This document shows positions 1 through 8,843 of a DNA stretch of 64,000 nt, piece after piece. The stretch is from Mesobacillus foraminis (GTDB taxonomy: Bacteria; Bacillota; Bacilli; Bacillales; Cytobacillaceae), in assembly GCF_004340465.1 (NCBI RefSeq), contig NZ_SLVV01000013.1, positions 62,001-126,000 of the forward strand. The letters are read 5' to 3'. The notes below the pieces were generated by a model, which searched no databases, had not been told where the DNA came from, and saw nothing but the letters and a program-made list of their open reading frames with translations. Within the stretch, counting starts at the first letter, position 1; the number at the start of each line of letters is the position of its first letter. The position numbers and the translations under genes are program-made.

Positions 1-1210
1 TGCTTGATTCTTGATTAATCACGCCTGTGGCGGTTGTGACTGAGATCGGTTTTTGATCTAGGTTATCAACAATTTGAGCCGTTTTTCCGTTATAAGAAGT
101 GACGGTTGCAGCTGGGTATTTTTGTTTATAAAAGTGTTCTTTTACGCCTTTCCAGTTGGAGTCATCAAAACCACTCTTATTCCAGTTTGAAATTTCCTTG
201 GTTGCATCATAGCTTTCTCCATCATAGATATCATTAGCTACATAAGGACTGTCATTAGAAGCCTTCCAGCCGGAAGTAGTATCGGTGACAATCGTCTCGG
301 TGGAACCATCCTTGTAAGTGATTAGCATTTTTGCTAGCAATGCAAGATCATTCCCTGTTGAACTATAGTATTCTGCACTGCTAGATATCCTACTGTTGTA
401 CCAGCCATTTCCTAATACAGCAGCCAAAGTGGCACTATTTTTGCCTTGTAAATAACTCGTTACATCATAGGTCATATAATTAATATTCTTATGGTAAGCA
501 GTCCAACCGGGTGCTAGTAACTCGTAAGTTTTACTGCCATCTTCATTAGCAATACCTAATTTTTCCCCGTTAATATAGGCATCAAAAACACCTAATGAAG
601 AAACATATAAACGAGCACTCTTTACTTCACCCTTTAATGGAGTTTCTTTACGTAACATAGGAGCGCCTTTCTTTTCCGTGCTATCTAAGGAAATCCATTT
701 AGCGCCATCCCATCCTTCGACTCCGTCTGTACTCAACAAGCCGGTTTCAAAATAAGTAGAATCTGTCTCCAGTTTATTACCATCTTTATCCCAGATAATA
801 ACTTTCCAATAATAACGAGTGGAAGAAGTAAAGGCTTTACCACCGTATTCTACCGCTACAGATTGATCAGACTCGACTTTTCCGCTATTCCATACATCCG
901 CTGCATTTGCTGTAAGCTTTTCCGGGCTGGTTGCAACAAGCAGTTGATAGGCGGTTTGTTTTTGTCCGCGTTGATTTGAAACCATCTCCCAACTGAAACG
1001 GGGTTTTTCAGAATCAATTCCGAGTGGGTTGCTTCTATACTCCACTTTTAAATCTACTACCTTTGTTTCAATAGTTTCGGTTGCCGATACACCAGATTCG
1101 ACTGCTCGGACCGGAACACTAGTACTAACCACCCCAGGAATTAGTAAAGTCATAGCCATGGTAACATTAATTGCAAATCGCTTTGAAACTCTTACTTTAC
1201 TGTTTTTCAT
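1..1210 (-). CDS. Secreted GH78 alpha-L-rhamnosidase, N-terminal part (3' end outside window)
   Basis: I translated this by hand because the frame stays open to the left edge. The start at 1208-1210 follows GGAGGAG. The first ~35 residues form a Sec signal peptide (basic MKNSKVRVSKR, hydrophobic core, VRA-like cleavage site). Next comes the GH78 N-terminal signature VEYRSNPLGIDSEKPRFSWE followed by QTAYQLLVA. A bacterial rhamnosidase N-domain then starts near KSARLYVSSLGVFDAYING and continues with APGWTAYHKNINYMTYDVT and LGNGWYNSR. The catalytic (alpha/alpha)6 barrel lies off the window, so activity cannot be checked. The family removes terminal alpha-L-rhamnose from pectin (RG-I), saponins or flavonoid glycosides, here outside the cell. 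Assignment to family is firm; substrate is not known. Confidence 0.85.
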   Translation of the reverse strand, partial: MKNSKVRVSKRFAINVTMAMTLLIPGVVSTSVPVRAVESGVSATETIETKVVDLKVEYRSNPLGIDSEKPRFSWEMVSNQRGQKQTAYQLLVATSPEKLTANAADVWNSGKVESDQSVAVEYGGKAFTSSTRYYWKVIIWDKDGNKLETDSTYFETGLLSTDGVEGWDGAKWISLDSTEKKGAPMLRKETPLKGEVKSARLYVSSLGVFDAYINGEKLGIANEDGSKTYELLAPGWTAYHKNINYMTYDVTSYLQGKNSATLAAVLGNGWYNSRISSSAEYYSSTGNDLALLAKMLITYKDGSTETIVTDTTSGWKASNDSPYVANDIYDGESYDATKEISNWNKSGFDDSNWKGVKEHFYKQKYPAATVTSYNGKTAQIVDNLDQKPISVTTATGVINQESS

Positions 1211-1299
1211 AGTCTCCTCCTATTAAAACGATTCCTTTTGGCATTTCTTAATAGTTTAATCTACAAAATTAGTAGTTTAATTTGCATTACCCCCTTCTT

Positions 1300-1401
1300 T
1301 TAAATATCAGAAAAACCAGTTTCGTAACTGGCCGAACTTAAACTAACTCCTAAATTCTCCGCTAGCAGGGTCTTACATAATTTTTGCTTTGATTCTTTCA
1401 C
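1300..1401 (-). CDS. Tentative 33-aa peptide ORF or AraC-like remnant
   Basis: A GTG codon at 1399-1401 sits 9 nt after AAAGGGAGG. It opens a 33-codon frame ending YETGFSDI-stop. The end resembles the recognition-helix region of AraC proteins (typically AYETGFSDxSYFS), so this may be a piece of a dead regulator. The ribosome site is better than expected for chance. A 62-codon frame at 1464-1652 just upstream has no clear ribosome site. Coding status is uncertain. Confidence 0.25.
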   Translation of the reverse strand: MKESKQKLCKTLLAENLGVSLSSASYETGFSDI

Positions 1402-1796
1402 TACTGGTTTTCCTCCCTTTAGTCTTAATCTATAAATTTGTTTACTTAATGCCTCCCTTCTATTTAATCCTTTATACAATCAGCCAAAGAGACTGTTACA
1501 AAATAATTAAAGTGAAAATCGGAATGTACTGAAAAATTTGCCGAAATAAAACTAACGTTTCCGTTGTAGTTGATTTCCTGATAGATACACAGGGAATTCC
1601 CTGGTGATGCCTCTAAGTTCAGTACAAATTCTGATGCTATCACTCCTAACATGTTGTGATTTCAGTAACCAGTCATTTTATTTATACCGTAACAGTATTT
1701 TGAATCCGCTTTCATTTATCATAATCAAACTTTTGGCTTACGTGTAGGAGATGATTTTCGGTTTAGGGGGTCTATTTTCTGATATTTATAAAAAAT

Positions 1797-1819
1797 AAAA
1801 AAACTCCCGGAAAAGGGAG
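1797..1819 (-). terminator. Rho-independent terminator, minus strand
   Basis: CTCCC / GGGAG stem with a 6-nt loop, followed on the minus strand by a run of seven T. It lies 18 bp beyond the stop codon of the AraC C-terminal remnant and fits as its old terminator. Confidence 0.6.
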
Positions 1820-1836
1820 CTATCTTTGTTCCAATA

Positions 1837-1910
1837 TTATTTCTCTTTGTACTTTGAAGGGGTTTCCCCATGCTGTCTTTTGAATAATTTACTGATTTGG
1901 CAGCAGCCAA
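1837..1910 (-). pseudogene. AraC-family regulator C-terminal remnant
   Basis: One minus frame reads ISKLFKRQHGETPSKYKEK then stop at 1837-1839. This matches the last ~20 residues of AraC/XylS proteins (YFSKLFKxxxGxTPxxYRxx). The frame upstream shows no DNA-binding domain, so only the tail remains. Together with the AraC-like end at 1300-1340 it suggests that one or two regulators of the neighbouring rhamnosidase region have decayed. The rest of 1211-2228 (about 1 kb) shows no convincing gene. Confidence 0.5.
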
Positions 1911-2228
1911 ATGTGAGCCAAACATGTTTAGTAAGCTGATAAAAAACCTTCTCTAAAAGTTGGTTATTGTGAAAAAAGAAAAGCATTTTTTGTTTACTTT
2001 GAGCAAAAATATGAGCATTTACCTTTATTCCACTATACCTATATATATTAAGGCTTTATGATGATTATTTCATTATGCCGCCCCTAAGGAGAGAGTATGT
2101 ATATCTTTAGCAGGGTGTGCGTAGAGTGCGGTTTAGCAAGGTTTTTCTAAATTATTTCTGTAAAATCTTTAACGAGGTTTTAACGTTTTCACTGGATTAC
2201 GTTAGCTAGAATTCGGTATTTGTATTTT

Positions 2229-3032
2229 TTATTTTACATAGTTACAAAGTTTACCGATTTGCTCTACTTCAACAACTACAGTATCACCAGACTTCATTGG
2301 GCAACTTCCAGAAGGTGAACCGGTAGCTAAAACATCACCCGGCTCTAGTGTCATAACCTGTGAAATCCAACTAATTAGGAAAGGAATTGATAGTGTCATC
2401 TCATTAGTGCTACCATCTTGTACAACTTTGCCGTTTAGAGTTGTTATTATTCGTAAATTTGTTGGATCAATACCTGTCACAATACATGGACCTAACGGGC
2501 CAAAGGTATCGAAACCTTTTCCGCGTGTAAACTGAGGATCAGTTTTTGTAAGATCTCTTGCAGTTACATCATTAAATACAGTACAGCCAAAAACATAGTC
2601 CAACGCCTCTTCTTCTTTTATGTTTTTACAGCGTTTTCCAATTACAACAGCCACCTCTCCCTCCATCTCCACCTGCTTGGTTAAACCACTTGGAGGAAGA
2701 ATGATTTCACCATGATCGGGAATTACAGACGATGTAGGCTTTAAAAATAAAAACGGTTCTTTAAGATAGGCTGTACCTCCAGTCTCTTTTGCATGCCCAG
2801 CGTATGTCCAGCCAAAATTAACGATTTTTGAGGGTACTACCGGCTCCAGTATCTTTACATCACTATATTTAACTCTTATGCCATCATATCTTAGCTTACT
2901 GTTAACAATTTCTGTAAAATCACTAGTCAATTGTAAAATTTCCTCGCCCTGAACAAATCCGTAAAATACTTTACTGTTATGATTTTGATAACGAACTATT
3001 GTTTTCGTTTTTTGTAGTACCTGCGTCACCAT
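2229..3032 (-). CDS. Fumarylacetoacetate hydrolase family protein
   Basis: This 267-aa protein carries the FAH fold. Residues 1-60 look like the DUF2437-type lead domain. The catalytic domain follows with metal-ligand elements EMEGEVAVVIGKR and FNDVTARDL, then the conserved KGFDTFGPLGP and ATGSPSG. Family members are Mg/Mn-dependent hydrolases or isomerases/decarboxylases of beta-keto acids such as acylpyruvates, oxaloacetate or homoprotocatechuate products. The ATG at 3030-3032 follows GGGAG. A terminator at 3154-3175 separates it from the BCCT cluster, so it is probably its own unit or reads from a promoter just upstream. Substrate cannot be told from sequence. Confidence 0.85.
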   Translation of the reverse strand: MVTQVLQKTKTIVRYQNHNSKVFYGFVQGEEILQLTSDFTEIVNSKLRYDGIRVKYSDVKILEPVVPSKIVNFGWTYAGHAKETGGTAYLKEPFLFLKPTSSVIPDHGEIILPPSGLTKQVEMEGEVAVVIGKRCKNIKEEEALDYVFGCTVFNDVTARDLTKTDPQFTRGKGFDTFGPLGPCIVTGIDPTNLRIITTLNGKVVQDGSTNEMTLSIPFLISWISQVMTLEPGDVLATGSPSGSCPMKSGDTVVVEVEQIGKLCNYVK

Positions 3033-3153
3033 CGCGAGATCAACTCCCTTATTTACTAATGAATCGGACCTGCTTGCTGATTAGTTCATATTGTTCTCCT
3101 TTCTTTTTATTGAACTCCACCTTTTTTGATGCATTAAATAAAGCCACTTAAAA

Positions 3154-3175
3154 GGAGTCCCATAGCTGAGACCCC
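3154..3175 (-). terminator. Terminator of the BCCT operon
   Basis: GGAGTCCC / GAGACCCC inverted repeat (two wobble pairs on the minus strand) with a 6-nt loop and TTTT on the minus strand, 25 bp after the BCCT stop. Confidence 0.6.
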
Positions 3176-3199
3176 TCTCGAATTCAAATGTTCAAAAAG

Positions 3200-4771
3200 T
3201 TACATTACTTTTTTTAAATCTTCTGTATCCTCAGCCTCATTGTTCTGGTCTTTGCTTGCGATATCATATTTTTCCGGGTTTCTTGCTACTTTCACTAAGG
3301 CGAAGACGGTTAACAGCCCTAATATAAGTGCAGGTACGCCTCCTAGGTTGGAAAGCATTTTGATTCCGTCAATTTTAGCGAAGCTAATCATGATCCAAGA
3401 GATAATTCCAATCGCCGCACCCCAAACCACTTTAATACCCAAGCCGGCTTCAGGGCTTTCAGGCGTAATTCCAGAAGAACTGATTCCGCCCATTGCCGAG
3501 ATATTGGAGTCGGATGCCGTTACAAAAGAGATAAAGACGACAAACAGATAAAAAGGAATAACCAAACTAGACAATGGTACATCTGCTAAAACTGAATAAA
3601 GCACGGATTCCGGTCCTTGGTTCGTTAAGATATCCCCTAAGGTTCCTTCCGTCATCTGCTTGTGAATCGCCGTGCCTCCAAAGATTGTCATCCATAGAGC
3701 ACCGAAAGCGGAAGGGAACACAAAATTCACCATAATAAACGCTCTTACGGAATAACCATAGGAGATTCTTCCAAGGAATAAGGCTGTAATGGCTGCCCAT
3801 GAAAACCAGTTAGCCCAATAAAACACTGTCCACCATTGTGGCCACGGGTCAGCAGCTCCAGCACCTGTAAATAAGCTTTTTTCAAAAAAATGAGTAACAA
3901 AGTTTCCAAAGGATTCCGTTCCTAGATTGACGATATAAGCTGCTGGTCCAGCAACAAACATAAATAGGACGATCACAATATAGACCTTCATATTGATATC
4001 GGATAAAATTCTAATCCCCTTCATTAAACCGGTAGAAGCAGAAAGAATAAACGTTACCATGACCACGATAGAGATAATGGCCCAAAGGCTGGGAGTACTC
4101 GCAATACCTGTTAAGTAATTCACTCCACCAGCTAAGTTCAAAATACTGGTTCCCATGGCTGCAGCCATTCCAAGCGCTAATGTATATAAACATAATGCAT
4201 CAATGGTTTTTCCCCAGCCGCCAAATATTTTATCGCCAAATAGCGGTGATAAGGTTGAACTTAAACTGAATGGCTTGCGCATATTATAATAAGCAAAAGC
4301 GAACATAAGTGCAGGTACACAATAAATGGCATATGGCGTCACCGTCCAGTGAAGATACATGGTTGACATCGAGAAAATGGCAGCCGCTGCGCTATTTGGT
4401 TCGATTCCTAGAGACTCAGGCGGAGCCGTTACATGATAGATCGGCTCAACAATTCCCCAAAACGTTACACCTGATGCAATCGTCGTACAAAGAGTAATTG
4501 CCAGCCAGTTTGATAACTTAAGCATCGGCTTTGCATCTTTTCCACCAATTTTGACTTTTCCCAGTGGTGAAAAATAAACCCCTACAACCGTTACTAGCAT
4601 AATCAAGCCGCCTAAGCTAAATAACCAACCGACATTTGCCAGCAGCCAGTTATTCGCGTCGGTTGCCATTTTAATGAAGCCATCTCTGTTGAAAAAGCTA
4701 AAAAGAGCGGCAGCAATCAGCAACAAAAACGGCGGCCAAAAAACGCTGTGCCTTAAATTTAAATTTTTCAT
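3200..4771 (-). CDS. BCCT-family transporter (BetP/OpuD/CaiT type)
   Basis: A 523-aa polytopic membrane protein with about 12 hydrophobic helices. BCCT hallmarks are WGIVEPIYH (about residues 105-113) and the TM8 signature WTVFYWANWFSW (about 313-324) followed by LGRISYGYSVR. The frame opens earlier, but ATG at 4769-4771 follows GGGGG at good spacing and removes a non-homologous leader. BCCT carriers import betaines, choline, carnitine, ectoine or taurine-like zwitterions using Na+ or H+, or act as exchangers. The TM8 motif has Asn where most members have the third Trp of the aromatic cage (FYWxWW), so the cargo may not be a trimethylammonium compound. It is last in an operon with a kinase, FAD oxidoreductase and SDR, so it most likely imports their substrate. 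Confidence 0.9.
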   Translation of the reverse strand: MKNLNLRHSVFWPPFLLLIAAALFSFFNRDGFIKMATDANNWLLANVGWLFSLGGLIMLVTVVGVYFSPLGKVKIGGKDAKPMLKLSNWLAITLCTTIASGVTFWGIVEPIYHVTAPPESLGIEPNSAAAAIFSMSTMYLHWTVTPYAIYCVPALMFAFAYYNMRKPFSLSSTLSPLFGDKIFGGWGKTIDALCLYTLALGMAAAMGTSILNLAGGVNYLTGIASTPSLWAIISIVVMVTFILSASTGLMKGIRILSDINMKVYIVIVLFMFVAGPAAYIVNLGTESFGNFVTHFFEKSLFTGAGAADPWPQWWTVFYWANWFSWAAITALFLGRISYGYSVRAFIMVNFVFPSAFGALWMTIFGGTAIHKQMTEGTLGDILTNQGPESVLYSVLADVPLSSLVIPFYLFVVFISFVTASDSNISAMGGISSSGITPESPEAGLGIKVVWGAAIGIISWIMISFAKIDGIKMLSNLGGVPALILGLLTVFALVKVARNPEKYDIASKDQNNEAEDTEDLKKVM

Positions 4772-4879
4772 CCAATAATCCCCCTTGTTTCTTGACAATT
4801 TAGAAATATCTCGATATATAAGTCGCCAGAACATACTTGGAACGCTCCGGCTTCTTGATAACTCTAATCTAGTAAGGTC

Positions 4880-6322
4880 TTAGTTGAAGATTGGATGAGT
4901 AAGCTTAAAAATCTCATCTGTATGTTTTCTCACCTGTTTAACGACCGTATCGTTAACCGTGTTATAAAGCACGTGATTATTGGGATTCGGTAAAAACGTT
5001 TTTTGCGTTTTGACCATTGTTTCTACTGCATCATAGAAGTCACTATAAATAGATAGATGCTGGCAGACACAGATTGCAGCTCCTAGACAGGCAACACTGC
5101 TGCCTTCACGTCTATGGACAGGTAATCCAAACAGGTCGGCAATAATTTGCATCATCAAGTCACTTTTTGAGCCACCGCCGATTACCACCACATCATTTAG
5201 TGTTACATCAATTTCCGCTAGCATATCATCAATATTGTTCTTAATATTATAGGAAATCGCTTCCAAAATTGAGCGGTAGATATGGAATTTCGTATGGCGC
5301 TGATCAAACCCCATCATGATCCCTTTTCGATAAGGTTCAGATGGTGTTGATAACCAGTCGAGAATCGTAATCAGGCCGTCACTGCCCACCGGTACTTCCT
5401 GTGCTTTCCTGTTCAAGTATTCCTCTTCGGATACTCCGAGCTTGCCTGCTTCTGTAACGAGCTCTTCACCAATCAGCTTTTTAAACCAGCTCACGGTCCA
5501 CATTCCACGCCTGATGCCAGTTGATTCATACACATATTTAAATGGAATACAGGCGAGCGTTGGGAAAAAATTCACTGCATTTTCCTTATATTGATTGCGT
5601 AACAACATCGACGAAATGAAGGTACCAAGAGAGATCATAATAGTCCCATCGTGCTTAATTCCAGAACCCAAAGCCTCTACCGCTTTATCATTGGCTGTAG
5701 CTACAACTGGGATGTCTGGATTCAATCCAAGCGCATCAGCCAGTTCCCGCCGAAGCGTCCCGAGCTTTTCCCCCGGCTTAACCAGAGTAAATACCATCTC
5801 TCTTTTCAAGCCATATGCCTTAAATACTTCCTCGTCCTTCGACCAATCAAGTGTTTTATGGTCTAACGGCCAGTGAACTTCATAATTAGCAGCCGTGTCC
5901 TTTAATTCCCCTGTCAATCGAAAGCCTAGATACCCAGAAGTAGTGGTTACATACTTTACTTGATCATCAGAATGGACATATGGTTTGTTTAAACGCGAAT
6001 CCATCCAACTTATCACAGGATAAGCCAACTGGCCATCTTCCTTTAACAACACCCGGCAGCAGCGAATGGTACAAAGGCCAATCCCGGCAATCTCTTGAGG
6101 ATTGCCGGTAAAATTGGCTAGACAATTTTTCATTGCTCCATATACACTGTCCCATAAATCATCATCGGGATGGATGACGACGCCTGGTTCCGGGGATAGC
6201 GTTTCTTTTAATTCAAAGGCTCCAAATGCAACCTCATTGCCTTCGAAATCATAAATGGCAACTTTAGTACTCTGCGAGCCATTATCAATCCCCATTACAT
6301 AACCGCTCATATAGCCAGCCAT
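4880..6322 (-). CDS. FGGY-family carbohydrate kinase
   Basis: 480 aa. It starts with the phosphate-1 motif VMGIDNGSQSTKVAIYD, has the catalytic-base region VVATANDKAVEALGSG (Asp-Lys, near residue 250) and the C-terminal VVVIGGGSKSDLMMQIIADL adenosine motif. The family phosphorylates polyols, ketoses and related compounds (xylulose, glycerol, erythritol, ribulose). The substrate pocket does not match any kinase I know well. Its AAAGGA ribosome site overlaps the stop of the upstream FAD gene, so the two are tightly coupled. The context suggests that it phosphorylates the compound brought in by the BCCT carrier or its oxidised product. Confidence 0.9.
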   Translation of the reverse strand: MAGYMSGYVMGIDNGSQSTKVAIYDFEGNEVAFGAFELKETLSPEPGVVIHPDDDLWDSVYGAMKNCLANFTGNPQEIAGIGLCTIRCCRVLLKEDGQLAYPVISWMDSRLNKPYVHSDDQVKYVTTTSGYLGFRLTGELKDTAANYEVHWPLDHKTLDWSKDEEVFKAYGLKREMVFTLVKPGEKLGTLRRELADALGLNPDIPVVATANDKAVEALGSGIKHDGTIMISLGTFISSMLLRNQYKENAVNFFPTLACIPFKYVYESTGIRRGMWTVSWFKKLIGEELVTEAGKLGVSEEEYLNRKAQEVPVGSDGLITILDWLSTPSEPYRKGIMMGFDQRHTKFHIYRSILEAISYNIKNNIDDMLAEIDVTLNDVVVIGGGSKSDLMMQIIADLFGLPVHRREGSSVACLGAAICVCQHLSIYSDFYDAVETMVKTQKTFLPNPNNHVLYNTVNDTVVKQVRKHTDEIFKLTHPIFN

Positions 6323-6328
6323 CCTTTT

Positions 6329-7840
6329 TTATCCTTTGATATATTTTAGGCCTTCTTCTTGAGGGAAGATGGTGCCAAAATTCATGATACCATTCGGGTC
6401 AAACGCTTCTTTTAATTTTTCCAGCATATAGTAAGCAGAACCGTGCTCTTCTAGTGTCCACTCGCTGCGGTATTTTCCAATACCATGGTGATGACACATG
6501 GATCCACCAAGCTTTAATGTTTCTTCAACAATAATGGTTTGGATAGGATGATGATAAATTCTCATTTCATCCTCTGGTTCACAATTAATATTGTAGTTAT
6601 ATACAAAGTACATATTTGTTCCATTTAAATAGCTATGAGATGAGTGACCGCCAAGCATGGTGATATCTTCAATCCGGTCAAATTCTTCCCTCACTCTTTT
6701 GATTACATTGTGATAAATCTTTGTGATGGTTTCCCAGTCAGCGGATACTTCGGTTGTATAGCCATCATGCTTATCATGATTAATCATCGTTTGAATCTCA
6801 TGATCAATATGACCTTGTGTCCAATTCAAGTTGTTGAACCAATTTTCGATGTAATGGTCTTCTACTTTTTCAACAATGCCTTCTTGGAATTTAGCGACTG
6901 CTTCTTCAATTGCTTCATTCGTCGCTTTGACAATCCCTTTTGGTCCTTCAGCCATAAAGATCAGTACACATTTGTCTTTGTAGAAGTGAGAAAAATGTTG
7001 TCTTGCATCTTCTTCCGAATAGACGCGTGCCACAGAAGGTCTAAATCCGTTCGTAATGACTTCTCTTAAAATGTGAATCCCTGTATCCATATCCTTGATT
7101 AAATAACCGTGGAATGCATTGTTCTCAGGATAGTATTTAAAAATTTTCACTGTCACTTCAGTGATGTAGCATAATGTTCCTTCATTACCGATGACGATGT
7201 GTCGGATATCAGGTCCGCCAGCTCTTCTTGGCACATTTTTAATTTTAGAAATGTGTCCGTCCGGGAAAACACATTCTAATCCGACAACCATGTCTTCAAT
7301 CGCACCGTAAAGAGTTGAGAACTGGCCAATACTTCTTGTGGCTAGTAACCCGCCAAATTGGGCAACTGGCTTTGACTGCGGAGAGTGCCCTGTTGTATAG
7401 CCAATTTTACGAAGCTCATCTTCTAATGTTTGCAGCTTTACACCTGCTTGAACCGTTGCTTGCATATTATATGGATCGATTTTAATGATTTGGCTCATTT
7501 TTGAGCCATCAATAACTACTGCAATTTCCTTCCAGTTTTCAAGACCGCCTTCCGTAGCTGTTTTCCCGCTTCGAGGAATCACATTGATCTTGTGTTTATT
7601 GCAGAACTGTAGGAGGGATTGAACTTCTTCTGTAGAGTGTGGATAAACAATCGCCATTGGCATAGGAACATCAAGAACCTTTTTAGCCTTTGCATATTTT
7701 CTATAACGGTCCGCTGATGCATCATAAAGTGCTTCATGATCGGTATTAATTTGTTCTAGTGAGATAATAGACTCTAATTCTTTTAATAACTGCTCTTTAC
7801 GCAACATCGTTTCTTCTTTCAATAATTGATTATTTGTCAT
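6329..7840 (-). CDS. FAD-binding oxidoreductase, AGPS/GlcD-like (PCMH flavin fold)
   Basis: 503 aa. Residues ~65-245 are a PCMH-type FAD domain (PRSGKTATEGGLE, TTGHSPQSKPVAQFGGLLAT, VGLECVFPDG, GNEGTLCYITEV). The C-terminal half ends with CHHHGIGKYRSEW, close to the His-rich active-site loop of alkyldihydroxyacetonephosphate synthase and related enzymes. Bacterial relatives mostly oxidise hydroxy acids or polyol phosphates rather than make ether lipids. It lies 34 bp from the SDR gene upstream and 6 bp from the kinase downstream, in one operon. A redox step on a hydroxylated substrate or its phosphate is the likely role; the exact reaction is unknown. Confidence 0.85.
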   Translation of the reverse strand: MTNNQLLKEETMLRKEQLLKELESIISLEQINTDHEALYDASADRYRKYAKAKKVLDVPMPMAIVYPHSTEEVQSLLQFCNKHKINVIPRSGKTATEGGLENWKEIAVVIDGSKMSQIIKIDPYNMQATVQAGVKLQTLEDELRKIGYTTGHSPQSKPVAQFGGLLATRSIGQFSTLYGAIEDMVVGLECVFPDGHISKIKNVPRRAGGPDIRHIVIGNEGTLCYITEVTVKIFKYYPENNAFHGYLIKDMDTGIHILREVITNGFRPSVARVYSEEDARQHFSHFYKDKCVLIFMAEGPKGIVKATNEAIEEAVAKFQEGIVEKVEDHYIENWFNNLNWTQGHIDHEIQTMINHDKHDGYTTEVSADWETITKIYHNVIKRVREEFDRIEDITMLGGHSSHSYLNGTNMYFVYNYNINCEPEDEMRIYHHPIQTIIVEETLKLGGSMCHHHGIGKYRSEWTLEEHGSAYYMLEKLKEAFDPNGIMNFGTIFPQEEGLKYIKG

Positions 7841-7874
7841 CGCTGCATTTCCCCTTTTCCATTTCTATAGTCGG

Positions 7875-8660
7875 TTATCGTACTAAATATCCGCCATCAA
7901 CATTTAAGAGAGTACCATTTACATAGTTGGAAGCATCTGAAGCTAAATAAACAACTGCACCCATTAAATCTAAGATATTCCCCCACCGATTGGCTGGAAT
8001 ATGATCCAAGATTCGTTGATTCGCTTCTGGGTTTGCTCTTGTCTCGGCTGTAACCGCCGTAGCAAAATACCCAGGTGCAATTCCGTTGACTTGAATATTG
8101 AATTGAGCTAACTCATCACAATAGGCTTTTGTAAAACCTGCTAAACCATGCTTCGTTGCTGCATAGGCTGGTGACCATTGCCCGCCCAGATAGGAGAACA
8201 AGGAACACGTGTTAATGATTTTCCCGCTTTGTTGTGGAATCATGTACTTAGCCACTTCATGTGATAATTCGAAAGCGGCTGTTAAATTGATTGAAACCAT
8301 TTTATCCCATTGAAGTCTAGTAAACTTCGTCACGTCTGGTTCATTGATACTGATACCTGCGTTATTCATGAGGATATCGATTTTTCCAAAAGTACGGAAG
8401 CATTCTTCTGCAATCTTTTGACAAGCCCCGTCTTGAGTCACATCTGCTAGCATGAGATGATACCGAACACCCTCTGCTTCAATGAGGTTTTTCGTTTCAT
8501 CATTGTCCCCAGCGATGCTGACCGCAAAAATATCTGCCCCCGCTTTTGCCAGTGCTAAAGCAAAGCCTTGACCGAGTCCTGAATTTCCTCCGGTGATGAT
8601 GGCCACTTTTCCTTTTAAGCTAAAAAAATCCATTGAGAAGTCTTTGATATCAGTCGTCAT
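7875..8660 (-). CDS. Short-chain dehydrogenase/reductase (SDR)
   Basis: 261 aa classical SDR. It has the Rossmann motif TGGNSGLGQGFA, NNAG at about residue 100, the catalytic Ser (NTCSLFSYLGG) and YAATKHGLAG with Tyr and Lys, then the IQVNGIAPGYF loop and C-terminal VNGTLLNVDGGY. The family includes gluconate 5-dehydrogenase, KduD and sugar-acid or polyol dehydrogenases. First gene of the operon, 180 bp from and divergent to the RpiR regulator, behind paired palindromes. The start follows AGAAGGG with 6-nt spacing. Confidence 0.9.
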   Translation of the reverse strand: MTTDIKDFSMDFFSLKGKVAIITGGNSGLGQGFALALAKAGADIFAVSIAGDNDETKNLIEAEGVRYHLMLADVTQDGACQKIAEECFRTFGKIDILMNNAGISINEPDVTKFTRLQWDKMVSINLTAAFELSHEVAKYMIPQQSGKIINTCSLFSYLGGQWSPAYAATKHGLAGFTKAYCDELAQFNIQVNGIAPGYFATAVTAETRANPEANQRILDHIPANRWGNILDLMGAVVYLASDASNYVNGTLLNVDGGYLVR

Positions 8661-8741
8661 GTTTAACCCTTCTTTTTAGAAAGTTTTTAAAATTAATAAG
8701 GTTAATATACAATAAACAACCCTCTATGTAAACGATTTCTA

Positions 8742-8755
8742 TAGAAAATTTTCTA
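8742..8755. promoter_or_regulatory. Palindrome TAGAAAATTTTCTA, likely RpiR operator 1
   Basis: Perfect 14-bp palindrome in the divergent promoter region between the SDR operon and the RpiR gene. It shares the core GAAAATTTTC with a second site 39 bp away. A weaker half-similar sequence (AGAAAGTTTTT) lies near 8677-8690, close to the SDR start. Confidence 0.65.
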
Positions 8756-8778
8756 AAATAAATTAAAATATTTTATAT

Positions 8779-8806
8779 TGTGGAAAATTTTCCACTTTGG
8801 TATACT
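8779..8806 (+). promoter_or_regulatory. rpiR-type gene promoter overlapped by operator 2
   Basis: TTGTGG (8779-8784), a 16-bp spacer and TATACT (8801-8806) form a sigma-A-like promoter. The spacer contains the perfect palindrome TGGAAAATTTTCCA (8781-8794), so a bound regulator would block polymerase. This also shows that the TTG at 8778 cannot be the start codon. Confidence 0.6.
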
Positions 8807-8843
8807 TTCATTACAGAATAAAATAGGAAGTGAGGGAAAGGCC

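Noticed and set aside
3240-3551. 103-codon plus-strand ORF opposite the BCCT gene
   Set aside because: Antisense of a well-supported membrane protein gene; no ribosome site and no family.
6644-7069. 141-codon plus-strand ORF opposite the FAD gene
   Set aside because: Shadow of a conserved coding frame.
8778-8843. TTG at 8778 as start of the RpiR gene
   Set aside because: It lies inside a promoter and operator; the extra residues (WKIFHFG...) are not family-like.
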